Positions 8,666 to 17,297 of a DNA stretch of 64,000 bases are shown here, in pieces. A program made the translations under genes and the position numbers. The notes under the pieces are model-generated. The model had not been told where the DNA came from. It was given only the letters and a program-made list of their open reading frames with translations, and made no database searches. The stretch comes from Novosphingobium sp. PP1Y. Lineage in GTDB: Bacteria; Pseudomonadota; Alphaproteobacteria; Sphingomonadales; Sphingomonadaceae. Where the stretch lies: contig NC_015583.1 in NCBI RefSeq assembly GCF_000253255.1, forward strand, positions 868,001-932,000, read 5' to 3'. Numbering within the stretch: position 1 is the stretch's first letter; each line of letters opens with the position of its first letter.

Positions 8666-9013
8666 TCATCAGGCACGACTGGAGCGGCTTCGCCGATCGG
8701 GCCTCAACGAGGCGGCATTGCGCCACGTTGGGGGGCAGGGGAACGGCCGAGATTGCGCTGTCGATCGCCGCCGGAGCGGTGAAGCGGCTAAACGAAGCCT
8801 TCGCGACGCTCCCGATCGAGGCAGCGTGCATTACTGCGCGCTGCGAGGCGGGAATGCAGGTGCAGGTTTGATCGCACCGATGCCCTCTTGGAGTGCAGAT
8901 CGTCCAAATCGACTTTTGATCCGCCAAGACGATCCGCTGCACACGAAGCAATCATTTCCGCACCACTAACCTGGAGATCAAGCTTCGATGTGCGCTATCG
9001 CGAGCTGTCACGC
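8666..9013. other. Spacer with an unidentified coding-like plus-strand tail
   Basis: From about 8668 to a TGA near 8869 the plus strand has an open frame of sphingomonad-like composition without a start codon (containing TAEIALSIAAGAVKRLNEAF). It may be the 3' end of a gene cut by the IS701 remnant. I recognise no family. The rest is the leader of the cytochrome gene; CTGGAG at about 8971 is a possible ribosome-binding site. Confidence 0.3.
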
Positions 9014-10327
9014 GTGAAGGCCCCATGGGCCTGGCTGGCCGCTAATTCGCGGTCGCGACCCGTGCGCAACGGCTCCATTGTAATCGCGGGGACCGCGGCT
9101 ATTGCCCTTGCCTTGACGTGGCGGCCTGAAATTGCGCCGATCGCTGCTTCTCGGCCAGCTGAATTCTCGCAGGAGCAAATCTCGCGCGGTGCGGTTCTTG
9201 CCAAGCTCGGCGACTGCGCGGTTTGCCATACGGCGAATGACGGTCGCTCGCTCGCTGGCGCGCGGCCGCTTGCAACGCCGTTCGGCACGCTCTTCTCGGA
9301 TAACCTCACACCCGATCCGGAAACCGGGCTCGGCCGCTGGTCCAAAGCGGCGTTCCGGCGCGCGATGAAGCAGGGGGTGAGCCGCGACGGATCGCACCTC
9401 TATCCGGCGCTTCCTTACGAGCATTTCACCCATGTGACCGACGCGGATCTTGATGCAATATACGCCTTTCTCATGACGCGCAGACCTGTGCGGCAGGACG
9501 CACCGTCGAACCGCCTGATCTTCCCGCTCGGCTTTCGTCCCCTGCTTGCAGGCTGGAAAATGCTGTTCCTGCATGAAGGCGGCGTTCCTGTCGATCCGGA
9601 CCGATCGCCCGAGTGGAATCGCGGCGCCTATCTCGTCGAAGGGCTTGGCCATTGCGGCGGATGTCACACGCCGCGCAATCTGGCCGGGGGTGAAATCCGA
9701 TCACGCGCTTTTGCCGCTGGGGTCGCCGAAGGGTGGCGTGCGCCGGCGCTCGATGCATCCAACCCGGCCGCACGCGCCTGGACGCCTGATGCGCTCTACA
9801 CTTATTTGCGAACCGGGATCTCGCCCGACCATAGCGCCGCCGCCGGTCCCATGGGTCCCGTGATCGAGAGCCTCTCATCAGTGCCTGAATCGGACGTTCG
9901 GGCAATCGCAACCTATGTCGCATCCCTGATGGCCCGTCGTGACGCGGGCTCGCCCTCTTTGCCCCTCCCCGACAATCCAGTCCGCGCGGCACGCACATAT
10001 CCGCAAGGTGCTCCCCTATTCGCGGGCGCTTGCGCCGGCTGCCATGGCGCGGGTGCGCCCATGATGGGTCAGGGGCGCCCTTCGCTTGGCCTCGCAACGA
10101 GCGTTCGCGACGACGAACCGACAAGCGCGATTCAGGCGATCCTGGTCGGCATTGAGCCGCCGATCGCGCAGCGTGGCCCGAAAATGCCGCCCTTTGCCGA
10201 CAGCATGACCGACGCACAGGTCGCAGCGATCGTTGGTTACACCCGCGCCCGATTCACCGATCGGCCTGCCTGGCCGAATCTCGAAAAGTCGGTCCGCAAG
10301 GTCCGCAAGGAAAGTGCGCAACCATGA
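9014..10327 (+). CDS. Membrane-anchored triheme cytochrome c, electron acceptor of the molybdo-dehydrogenase
   Basis: About 437 residues. Three CxxCH haem sites are seen: CAVCH (about 67), CGGCH (about 214) and CAGCH (about 340). This is the three-domain arrangement of alcohol or gluconate dehydrogenase cytochrome subunits. An uncleaved signal-anchor lies near the start (SIVIAGTAAIALALTW). The start is uncertain: GTG at 9014 places the anchor sensibly, GTG at 8990 and ATG at 8888 are also in frame, and none has a good ribosome-binding site. The stop overlaps the next ATG by ATGA. In such operons the cytochrome passes electrons from the periplasmic molybdenum enzyme to the respiratory chain; this role is inferred from the neighbours. 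Confidence 0.85.
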   Translation: MKAPWAWLAANSRSRPVRNGSIVIAGTAAIALALTWRPEIAPIAASRPAEFSQEQISRGAVLAKLGDCAVCHTANDGRSLAGARPLATPFGTLFSDNLTPDPETGLGRWSKAAFRRAMKQGVSRDGSHLYPALPYEHFTHVTDADLDAIYAFLMTRRPVRQDAPSNRLIFPLGFRPLLAGWKMLFLHEGGVPVDPDRSPEWNRGAYLVEGLGHCGGCHTPRNLAGGEIRSRAFAAGVAEGWRAPALDASNPAARAWTPDALYTYLRTGISPDHSAAAGPMGPVIESLSSVPESDVRAIATYVASLMARRDAGSPSLPLPDNPVRAARTYPQGAPLFAGACAGCHGAGAPMMGQGRPSLGLATSVRDDEPTSAIQAILVGIEPPIAQRGPKMPPFADSMTDAQVAAIVGYTRARFTDRPAWPNLEKSVRKVRKESAQP

Positions 10328-10800
10328 CACTTGCTATCAATGTCAACGGCAAGGATCACGCCGTTGAGGCCGAACCCGACACGCCGCTTCTCTATGTGTT
10401 GCGAGAAGACCTGGGCCTCAAGGGCGCAAAATATGGCTGCGGGCTCGGGCAATGCGGCGCCTGCACGATCCACCTCGATGGCAAGGCGATCTTTTCCTGC
10501 CTCACCCCGCTTGCGGCCGTGGTGGACCGAAAAATTCGAACGATCGAGGGACTGGGGAGCCTTGAGAAGATGAACCCGCTCCAGCAGGCGTTTCTCGAAG
10601 AGCAAGCCGCACAGTGCGGCTATTGTATCGCTGGGATGATCATGCGCGCGCAGGCACTCCTCGATCGGAATAGCCGTCCAAGCGACGCCGAGATCCGCGC
10701 GCACATGCAGCCCAACCTATGCCGTTGCGGCACCCATATGCGCATCCTGCGCGCGATAAGGCGCGCAGCCGGACCCGCGCCTCAGGGAGCGAGCGCATGA
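10324..10800 (+). CDS. iorA: 2Fe-2S subunit of an isoquinoline 1-oxidoreductase-like dehydrogenase
   Basis: 158 residues, the usual size for the small subunit of xanthine-oxidase-family hydroxylases. The plant-type 2Fe-2S cluster ligands are in YGCGLGQCGACTIH (about 38-51) and the second cluster ligands in QCGYC (about 97) and NLCRCGTHMRI (about 137-147). It transfers electrons from the molybdenum centre to the triheme cytochrome. It overlaps both neighbours by ATGA, so cytochrome, small and large subunits are translationally linked. The two-subunit layout without a FAD subunit is what suggests IorAB rather than xanthine dehydrogenase; the actual substrate (N-heterocycle or aldehyde) cannot be told. 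Confidence 0.88.
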   Translation: MTLAINVNGKDHAVEAEPDTPLLYVLREDLGLKGAKYGCGLGQCGACTIHLDGKAIFSCLTPLAAVVDRKIRTIEGLGSLEKMNPLQQAFLEEQAAQCGYCIAGMIMRAQALLDRNSRPSDAEIRAHMQPNLCRCGTHMRILRAIRRAAGPAPQGASA

Positions 10801-13061
10801 CCGGCATGACCAGCGCACACGGGCTGAGCCGTCGCGAGGCGTTGGCGGCGGGCGGTCTCGTCGTGGCCTTCAGCCTGACCTCGAAAGGTTTGGCTCAACT
10901 CGCCGGGGGCGGCGAGGGCGGTGCTGTCCCAAAGGCAGTTCGGCCCGACTTGCCCGGAAGCCTCAGCAGCCATCCGGAACTCGAATCCTGGATCCGTATT
11001 GCGCCTGACGGGGCGACCACGGTGTTCTCGGGCAAGGCGGAGCTTGGACAGGGCATCCGTACAGCGCTTCTGCAGGTCGCCGCCGAAGAATTAGACCTTC
11101 CTCTAGGCAGGATCGAGTTCATCACTGCCGATACCGGGCGCACGCCGGATGAAGGGCTGACCGCCGGTAGCCATTCGATGCAGGATGGCGGCACCGCGCT
11201 CGCCAATGCCGGTGCGAATGTCCGCATGCTGCTGGCGCGCGCCGCTGCGAACAGATGGGGCCTCGCGCCGGAAACACTCAGAACCAGCGGAGACGGGTAC
11301 ATCGTGGCGCCAGACGGCCGCCGTCTTCCTTATGGCCTGCTCGCGGCAAACCTGTCGCGCCATGTCGAAGCGGTGCCCGACGCTCCGCGGCGCGATCCAC
11401 GCCATTATCGGACGATGGGGCGAAGCCTCCCGCGCGTCGATATTCCGGCCAAGCTCACCGGCGGGGATGCCTATGTTCAGGACCTGCGGATGCCCGGCAT
11501 GCTCCATGCACGCGTCGTCCGCGGACCCAGCTATGGTACGCGTCTCGCAGCCCCCCGCCTGGCTGCCGCGCGCGCAATGCCAGGTGTCGTTGCCGTCATC
11601 GAGAACGGAGAGTTTCTTGCGGTCGTGGCGCGCAAGGAATGGCAGGCGATCAAGGCGATGCGGGTCTCGCAGCAGAGCGATTATGTCCGAACGCTGGCCC
11701 CGCTCCCCGTCGGCGATGGGCCGCGTCGTCTTCAGAAGCTCGCCACGCAGGAGATCACCGTCCTCGACACGCATGACGGCAATCGCCCGGCCTGGAAGAC
11801 AGTGCGCGGGAGCTTTAGCCGTCCCTGGTACAGCCACGGCTCGATCGGCCCTTCCTGCGCCGTCGCTCTCGCCCGGAACGGGGAACTCACACTCTGGTCG
11901 CACAGCCAGGGCGTATTCGACATGCACCGCGCGGTTGCCGAACTGGTGGGTCTGCCGCCGGACAAGGTCCGGTGCATCCATACGCCTTCGGCGGGCTGTT
12001 ATGGGCAGAATGGTGCCGACGATGTCACGGCCGAGGCTGGCCTTATCGCCATGGCGCTTCCTGGACGCCCCATCCGGCTTCAGTGGATGCGCGAGCAGGA
12101 GTTCGGCTGGGAGCCTTGCGGGTGCAGTATGGTTACCAAAGTCGAGGCGTCGATCGGCCCCGACAAAAAGATCGCACACTGGACATATGAGGTCTGGAGC
12201 AACTCGCACAACAACAGGCCAGTGAAAGCAGGCGGCTATGCCGTCGCTCAGCAAGTCTCGCCCGGCTTTGCTCCACAACCGGCGAGGCCCATCCCGATGC
12301 CCGAGGGGGACGGCGACCGGAACGCGAACCCGCTCTACGTCTTCCCGAATATGAATGTGCTATACCATTTCGTGCCGGAGATGCCGCTGCGCGTCTCGGC
12401 GCTGCGGTCACTTGGTGCGCATCTCAACGTCTTCACAATCGAAAGCATGCTGGACCAGCTCGCGCTCGCGGGGGGTGTCGATCCGCTCGAATTCCGCCTG
12501 GCGCATATGGAGGACGAGCGGGCATGCGCCGTCATGATCGAGGCGACCCGTCGTTTCGGTTGGCGACACCGGCCCAAGGGCGATGGCCGCCGCGGCTGCG
12601 GAATGGCCTTTGCGCGCTACAAGAATATCGGCGCTTATTGTGCGGTCGTGATGGAGATTGAGGTCGAGCGCGAGACGGGAAAGATCAGGATTCACAGGGT
12701 CAACGCCGCGGTCGATGCCGGTCAGCCTGCCTCGCCGGACGGTATTCGCAACCAGGTGGAAGGCGGGATCATCCAATCGTTGAGCTGGGCGATGTGCGAG
12801 GCGGTCTCCTACGATCCTACGCGCCGGACCAGTTTCGACTGGGGCACATATCCAATCCTTCGCTTCGAGGATGTGCCGGGTTCGATCGAGGTTCACGTCA
12901 TCGATCGCGCCGGTCTTCCCTTCCTCGGCGCAGGCGAGACGTCCCAGGGGCCGGCGTCGGCGGCTCTTGCCAATGCGGTGGCGGACGCGACCGGCGCAAG
13001 GCTGCGCGACATGCCGCTCACGCCGGAAGCAGTCAAAGCTGCAATCGGTCTAGAAGGCTAG
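10797..13061 (+). CDS. iorB: Molybdopterin-binding subunit of an isoquinoline 1-oxidoreductase-like dehydrogenase
   Basis: 754 residues from the ATG at 10797, the start that overlaps the previous stop. A Tat-like signal (SRREALAAGGLVVAFSL, about 10-26) indicates export in folded form. Molybdenum-cofactor domain features include KAELGQGIRTALLQVAAEEL (about 78-97), GCYGQNGADD near 400 and, close to the end, FLGAGETSQGPASAA, where the Glu is the expected catalytic base of the xanthine oxidase family. The order of domains and the Tat signal fit the IorB/aldehyde dehydrogenase group that works in the periplasm with a c-type cytochrome. Convergent with the LysR gene, overlapping it by 4 bp. Confidence 0.87.
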   Translation: MTGMTSAHGLSRREALAAGGLVVAFSLTSKGLAQLAGGGEGGAVPKAVRPDLPGSLSSHPELESWIRIAPDGATTVFSGKAELGQGIRTALLQVAAEELDLPLGRIEFITADTGRTPDEGLTAGSHSMQDGGTALANAGANVRMLLARAAANRWGLAPETLRTSGDGYIVAPDGRRLPYGLLAANLSRHVEAVPDAPRRDPRHYRTMGRSLPRVDIPAKLTGGDAYVQDLRMPGMLHARVVRGPSYGTRLAAPRLAAARAMPGVVAVIENGEFLAVVARKEWQAIKAMRVSQQSDYVRTLAPLPVGDGPRRLQKLATQEITVLDTHDGNRPAWKTVRGSFSRPWYSHGSIGPSCAVALARNGELTLWSHSQGVFDMHRAVAELVGLPPDKVRCIHTPSAGCYGQNGADDVTAEAGLIAMALPGRPIRLQWMREQEFGWEPCGCSMVTKVEASIGPDKKIAHWTYEVWSNSHNNRPVKAGGYAVAQQVSPGFAPQPARPIPMPEGDGDRNANPLYVFPNMNVLYHFVPEMPLRVSALRSLGAHLNVFTIESMLDQLALAGGVDPLEFRLAHMEDERACAVMIEATRRFGWRHRPKGDGRRGCGMAFARYKNIGAYCAVVMEIEVERETGKIRIHRVNAAVDAGQPASPDGIRNQVEGGIIQSLSWAMCEAVSYDPTRRTSFDWGTYPILRFEDVPGSIEVHVIDRAGLPFLGAGETSQGPASAALANAVADATGARLRDMPLTPEAVKAAIGLEG

Positions 13062-13951
13062 ACGGGATGGTGCCTACCCTGACCAAACTCCTGTTCGAGT
13101 GCTGCGATAAAGGCCCGCACTTTTGCAGGCACCATCCGCGCGGTCGGATAGACGGCCCAGATCGCCAGCGGTTCGGGCTCCGCATCCTCGAGTTCGATCG
13201 CTTCGAGCAATCCGCCGCGCCGGTCATCCGCGACGTCCCAGGCGGAAAGGTTGGCGATGCCCACGCCGCCAAGGCAAGCCTGATGGATCGCTTCGATCGA
13301 ACTGGCGGTGAAGCGTCCAGTCACCTTGTGCCGCACGGCCTTGCCGTTCCTGACGAATATCCAGTGCGAGGTTCCGGTACCCAGAAGACAACTGTGGCCC
13401 GCGAGATCGGACAGCAATCGTGGCGCGCCATGCGCCTTAAGATATGCCGGCGATGCACAAAGCCTTCGCGGGTTGTCCGCGAGACGCCGCGCGATGAGAT
13501 GATTGTCCCGCAGTTTCGCGATCCGCACCGCCACGTCGATGCCCTGGCCGACGATGTCGACCTGATCGTCGGTCAGCAGCAGATCGACATGAAGCTCGGG
13601 ATTGTCGTGCATGAACGCGGCGATCATCGGGGCGACGACCTTCCGCCCGAATGCGGCGGATGCCGTCACGCGCAATTGCCCGGATACGCCGGCCGCCGCG
13701 GGCCGCAAGGCAGCGAGCGCGCTTGCCTGTTCCTCGAGCAGGGCCTGGGCATGCTTGAGGAATATCTCGCCATCGGAGGTCGTAGACAGCGATCGCGTGG
13801 TGCGGTGGGCAAGCCGGACACCAAGTTCGGCCTCCAGCGCAGCCAATCGGCGGGATGCCGCCATCGCGTTCATGCCCAGTCGGCGCGCCGCTCCTGCGAG
13901 GCTGCCTGCACGAACGGCTTCTACGAAAATCGCAATATCGGACAGTTCCAT
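13058..13951 (-). CDS. LysR-family transcriptional regulator
   Basis: 297 residues. An N-terminal winged helix (about 1-60: FVEAVRAGSLAGAARRLGMN, then AASRRLAALEAELGVRL) is followed by a substrate-binding domain of the CrgA/DmlR type (about 90-290, e.g. GQLRVTASAAFGRKVVAP and QGIDVAVRIAKL). It is convergent with the molybdo-dehydrogenase operon and divergent from the MFS gene at 14101; the 149-bp divergent region contains a possible LysR site. By the usual logic of LysR genes it more likely controls the MFS, hydrolase and MaoC genes than the dehydrogenase. Confidence 0.88.
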   Translation of the reverse strand: MELSDIAIFVEAVRAGSLAGAARRLGMNAMAASRRLAALEAELGVRLAHRTTRSLSTTSDGEIFLKHAQALLEEQASALAALRPAAAGVSGQLRVTASAAFGRKVVAPMIAAFMHDNPELHVDLLLTDDQVDIVGQGIDVAVRIAKLRDNHLIARRLADNPRRLCASPAYLKAHGAPRLLSDLAGHSCLLGTGTSHWIFVRNGKAVRHKVTGRFTASSIEAIHQACLGGVGIANLSAWDVADDRRGGLLEAIELEDAEPEPLAIWAVYPTARMVPAKVRAFIAALEQEFGQGRHHPV

Positions 13952-13962
13952 TACATCGCATT

Positions 13963-13982
13963 TCGTTATTCTGACTTAACGA
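13963..13982. promoter_or_regulatory. Possible LysR operator in the divergent promoter region
   Basis: An inverted repeat TCGTTA - 8 bases - TAACGA lies 12 bp upstream of the LysR start and 118 bp before the MFS start. Spacing and symmetry resemble the T-N11-A type boxes bound by LysR proteins. No experiment or second copy supports it. Confidence 0.35.
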
Positions 13983-14100
13983 TATCGGCGACTACACCGG
14001 TCTTCGATAGAATTCTACATCTACCACAGCTTAATGGTCCAATCGGCAGACGTTCGCTCGTGTGCTCACCGATGCGGGCGTGTCCGTGAGGAATTTTCAT

Positions 14101-15294
14101 ATGGAAAGCACCACAATAGATAAAGCAGAGGTGAGCCCGACGCCTGCGCTCGGTAGGGGCCTCACATTCGCCATGGCTCTTGCCGCGGGCCTTGCCGTGG
14201 CCAACATCTACTACAACCAGCCGATGCTCGGCATCATGGAGAAGGATCTCCCGGGCGGGATCACCGGGCTGGTGCCAACGGCGACGCAGCTTGGATATGC
14301 GGTCGGTCTGTTCGCGCTCGTGCCCCTCGGTGATCTTATCGAGCGGCGGCGGCTGATCGTCATTCAGTTCCTGGTTCTGGCAGCAGCCCTCGTCGTCGCC
14401 GCCGTCGCGCCATCAGCGGGGCTCCTGCTCGTCGCATCGCTCCTGCTCGGTGTCGCGTCGACCGTCGCCCAGCAGATCGTTCCGTTCGCAGCGCACCTCG
14501 CGTCGCCCGAAAAGCGCGGAGCGACGGTCGGAACAGTCATGTCCGGCCTGTTGTGCGGTATCCTCTTTAGCCGAACCCTGTCCGGGTTTGTCGCGGCGCA
14601 TGAAGGATGGCGGGCCATGTTCTGGCTCGGCGTACCGCTCGCGCTTGGCGCCGGCGCACTGATGGCTTTCACCCTCCCCAGGAGTCAGCCCGATACCAGA
14701 GAGAGTTACGTAAGCCTGATGATCTCGCTGGTTCATCTCTGGCGCGAGTTCGGCGAATTGCGGCTTGCCGCGGTGACCCAGGCCCTCCTGTTCGGCGCGT
14801 TCACGGCGTTCTGGTCGATCCTCGCGCTCTATCTTCAGGAGCCGCGCTTTGGTCAGGGCGCCGAGGTTGCCGGGCTTTTCGGTATCGTCGGTGCCGTCGG
14901 CATTCTCGCCGCGCCGATTGCCGGCCGCTTCGCCGACAAACGCGGCCCGCACAAGGTCATTGTCGCCGGAACGATCCTGACGGTCGTTTCCTGGGTGATC
15001 TTCGGCCTGTGGGCCTCGATCATCGGTCTCGTTGTGGGGTGTATCCTGCTCGACTTTGCGGTCCAAAGCGTCCTCGTGTCGAACCAGCACATTGTCTATG
15101 CGCTTCGTCCCGAAGCCAGGGCGCGGTTCAACACGATCTTTATGGGATCGATGTTCCTCGGCGGTGCAGGCGGTGCCGCCGCAGCGACCGCCGCATGGGG
15201 TGCTGGCGGCTGGACGGCGGTCTCCCTGCTCGGGATCGGCTTCGCAGTAGTTGCCACGACGCTTCAACTCGCCACCATCTGCAAGGGTCGATGA
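14101..15294 (+). CDS. MFS transporter, YgaY/YnfM-like
   Basis: 397 residues from ATG 14101, chosen because GAGG lies 8-9 bp upstream; an in-frame ATG at 14062 would add 13 uncharged residues. About twelve hydrophobic segments are seen. Segment 1 is followed by NIYYNQPMLGIM, a motif of a common proteobacterial MFS_1 subgroup annotated as inner-membrane transport protein, and a GDLIERRRLI loop lies between TM2 and TM3. Likely a drug/proton antiporter or exporter of a small organic acid. It is divergent from a LysR gene and is followed by the isochorismatase-fold gene, so it may export or import the same compound. Confidence 0.85.
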   Translation: MESTTIDKAEVSPTPALGRGLTFAMALAAGLAVANIYYNQPMLGIMEKDLPGGITGLVPTATQLGYAVGLFALVPLGDLIERRRLIVIQFLVLAAALVVAAVAPSAGLLLVASLLLGVASTVAQQIVPFAAHLASPEKRGATVGTVMSGLLCGILFSRTLSGFVAAHEGWRAMFWLGVPLALGAGALMAFTLPRSQPDTRESYVSLMISLVHLWREFGELRLAAVTQALLFGAFTAFWSILALYLQEPRFGQGAEVAGLFGIVGAVGILAAPIAGRFADKRGPHKVIVAGTILTVVSWVIFGLWASIIGLVVGCILLDFAVQSVLVSNQHIVYALRPEARARFNTIFMGSMFLGGAGGAAAATAAWGAGGWTAVSLLGIGFAVVATTLQLATICKGR

Positions 15295-15431
15295 AGTGGT
15301 CGCGGGGGCAGGCAGCCAATTGGTCATCCGCCTCCGACATTCCGACATGGGGTCCAAGAAATCAGCGTAATTGACAAGAAGCCCGTGGCTCAACAGACGT
15401 AACTCCGGGCTCTGTCGAGGAGACCGTGCCA

Positions 15432-16058
15432 ATGCCAGCCAATTCGCTTCTGACCCCATCAGACTGTGTTATCATCCTGGTCGATGAACAGGCCGGGCTC
15501 GCCTTCGCCGCGGGCTCGGCCGATCGCCAGACGCTTCGTGGCAACACCGTCGCACTCGCTCGAACCGCGCTGGCCTTCGACATTCCGATTGTCGTCAGCA
15601 CGTCCGCGTCCAAGGTTTACAGCGGCCCTCTCATGCCCCCGCTGCGCGCCGTGCTTTCTGGCGTCGTGCAGATCGAACGCAGGAACATGAACCTGTGGGA
15701 GGATGAGGCCGCCCGGGACGCCATCATTTCCTCGGGGCGCCGAACGCTTGTCATTGCCGGACTGTTCACGGAAGCCTGTGTAAGCTTCCCCGTTCTCTCG
15801 GCTCTGACCGATGGATATGAAGTGCATGTCGTCGCAGATGCATGCGGCGGACTGACGCCAGCGAGCCATGATGCAGCGCTCCGGCGCATGGAAATGGCCG
15901 GTGCCGTGATGACATCCTGGCTGCAGTTCCTTCTTGAACTGCAGCGCGACTGGACGCGTCACGATACCTATGAAGCGGCGCGCGCGATCGTGGTCGATCA
16001 TGGGGGCGGCTATGGCATCGGCCTCGACTATGCCCGCGACATGTTCCACCCTGCCTGA
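15432..16058 (+). CDS. Isochorismatase-fold (YcaC-like) cysteine hydrolase
   Basis: 208 residues. The start ATG at 15432 is preferred over GTG 15426 because the GAGGAG ribosome-binding site then has proper spacing. The fold is recognisable from VIILVDEQAGLAF (catalytic Asp), a Lys in STSASKVYSGPL and the nucleophile loop GLFTEACVSFPVLSA (Cys about 118), giving the D-K-C triad of the family. The C-terminal WLQFLLELQRDWTR matches the YcaC subgroup of unknown substrate. It is followed after 10 bp by the MaoC gene. A paralogue is present at 45285-45941. Confidence 0.85.
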   Translation: MPANSLLTPSDCVIILVDEQAGLAFAAGSADRQTLRGNTVALARTALAFDIPIVVSTSASKVYSGPLMPPLRAVLSGVVQIERRNMNLWEDEAARDAIISSGRRTLVIAGLFTEACVSFPVLSALTDGYEVHVVADACGGLTPASHDAALRRMEMAGAVMTSWLQFLLELQRDWTRHDTYEAARAIVVDHGGGYGIGLDYARDMFHPA

Positions 16059-16068
16059 GGACGATTTC

Positions 16069-16542
16069 ATGCCCTTCGCCTTCGATGCAAGTGATTGGCA
16101 CGTTGTGCCCGAACGCAGCTTCGACCAACTCAAGGTCGGTGAAATCTTCCGGGCGCCGAGCAGGACCCTGACCGACGCGCATGCGTCAGCGTTCCAGGCA
16201 GTTTCGTGCGACAATCACCCGATCCACTATGATGCCCAATATGCGAGGCGTTTCGGCCATTCGGCCCCGGTCGTTCACGGGCTGCAAGTTATTGCCTTCA
16301 CTGCACCAGGAGCGACGCTGCTTCCGCATAACTTCGGGTCGATCTTCATTGCGTTCACGGAACTTTCCGCGAAATTCCTGAAGGAGGTCCATGCCGGCGA
16401 TACGCTCTATCCCGCGCTGGAAATCGCTGCCCTAAAGCCGCTGGGCGACAAAGGCGAGGTCACCACCAATGTGACCGTCCACAACCAGAACGGAGAACTC
16501 GTCCTGTCGGGCCAGCACAGCTATCTCCTGCGCACGGCCTGA
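16069..16542 (+). CDS. MaoC-like (R)-specific hydratase/dehydratase
   Basis: 157 residues, a single hot-dog domain. The hydratase motif appears as CDNHPIHYDAQYARRFGHSA (about 45-64), containing the conserved Asn/His and the Asp of the family, and VVHGLQVIAF follows. Such proteins hydrate or dehydrate enoyl-CoA or related 2-enoyl groups in the cytoplasm. The start at 16069 has GAGG about 9 bp upstream, and the gene directly follows the isochorismatase-fold gene, so the two are probably co-transcribed. The substrate is unknown; no CoA ligase is nearby. Confidence 0.85.
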   Translation: MPFAFDASDWHVVPERSFDQLKVGEIFRAPSRTLTDAHASAFQAVSCDNHPIHYDAQYARRFGHSAPVVHGLQVIAFTAPGATLLPHNFGSIFIAFTELSAKFLKEVHAGDTLYPALEIAALKPLGDKGEVTTNVTVHNQNGELVLSGQHSYLLRTA

Positions 16543-16635
16543 GCTTTTCCGATCTCTCGACGGCGCCGGATGGGATCAAATGCGCACTTCCCGCTATGAC
16601 ATGGGTCGATCGCACCCCTTGAATGGAGCCAGGCA

Positions 16636-17100
16636 ATGGATCTGGGAATAGCAGGCCGCTGGGCACTCGTATGCGCTTCCAGCAAGGGGCTCGGTAAAGG
16701 CTGCGCGGCTGCGCTGGCGCGCGAAGGCGTCAATCTCGTCTTGAACGCGCGTGGAGGCGAAGCCCTTGCTGCCACAGCGGAAGATCTGCAGCGGGCATAC
16801 CGTTCGGTTGAAGTGCGCGCTGTCGCGGGAGACGTTACGCTGTCGCAGACGCGCGAAGCCTTGCTGTCAGCCTGTCCGCAGATCGATATGCTCGTCAACA
16901 ATGCCGGCGGGCCGCCCCCGGGGATTTCAGGGAGTGGGAGCCGGCTGATTGGTATGCCGCGCTCGACGCCAACAAGCTGACGCCGATTGCACTGATCCGC
17001 GCGGTCGTCGACGCAATGGCCGAGCGCACTTTTTGGTCGGATCGTCAACATCACTTCAGGTGCGGTGAAGGCGCCGGTCGATGTCCTGGGACTACTGCCA
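16636..17100 (+). pseudogene. SDR oxidoreductase remnant with two frameshifts and a lost C-terminus
   Basis: It begins as a normal short-chain dehydrogenase: ALVCASSKGLGKGCAAALAR (Rossmann glycine motif, about 10-29) and DMLVNNAGG (about 85). At about 16920 one G seems missing in a GC run, after which the reading FREWEPADWYAALDANKLTP continues in another frame. A second shift near 17031 restores RIVNITSGAVKAP. The similarity ends around VDVLGL and the YxxxK active site is absent. Mutation and truncation together make a functional product unlikely. It follows the MaoC gene and may once have belonged to the same operon. Confidence 0.8.
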
Positions 17101-17297
17101 GAGCGGAAACTAGCGTTTCGTTCCGTTCGCGAAGCTGAGACGCTCTGGTCGTTCTGACCGACCATTGACGTGCCGATCGCTTGTGAAATTCATTCCCAGA
17201 AGCTGGGAGAAGCGAGTGAATTATCCCACAGGCGGCTTGCCTCTATCTCCGACCCACGAGTTCATTGCTTCAACATGAAGCCCGCAGGAGATAGATC

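Noticed and set aside
11103..12278. 391-codon minus-strand frame opposite iorB
   Set aside because: Shadow frame caused by high GC in third positions of the real gene; no family pattern.
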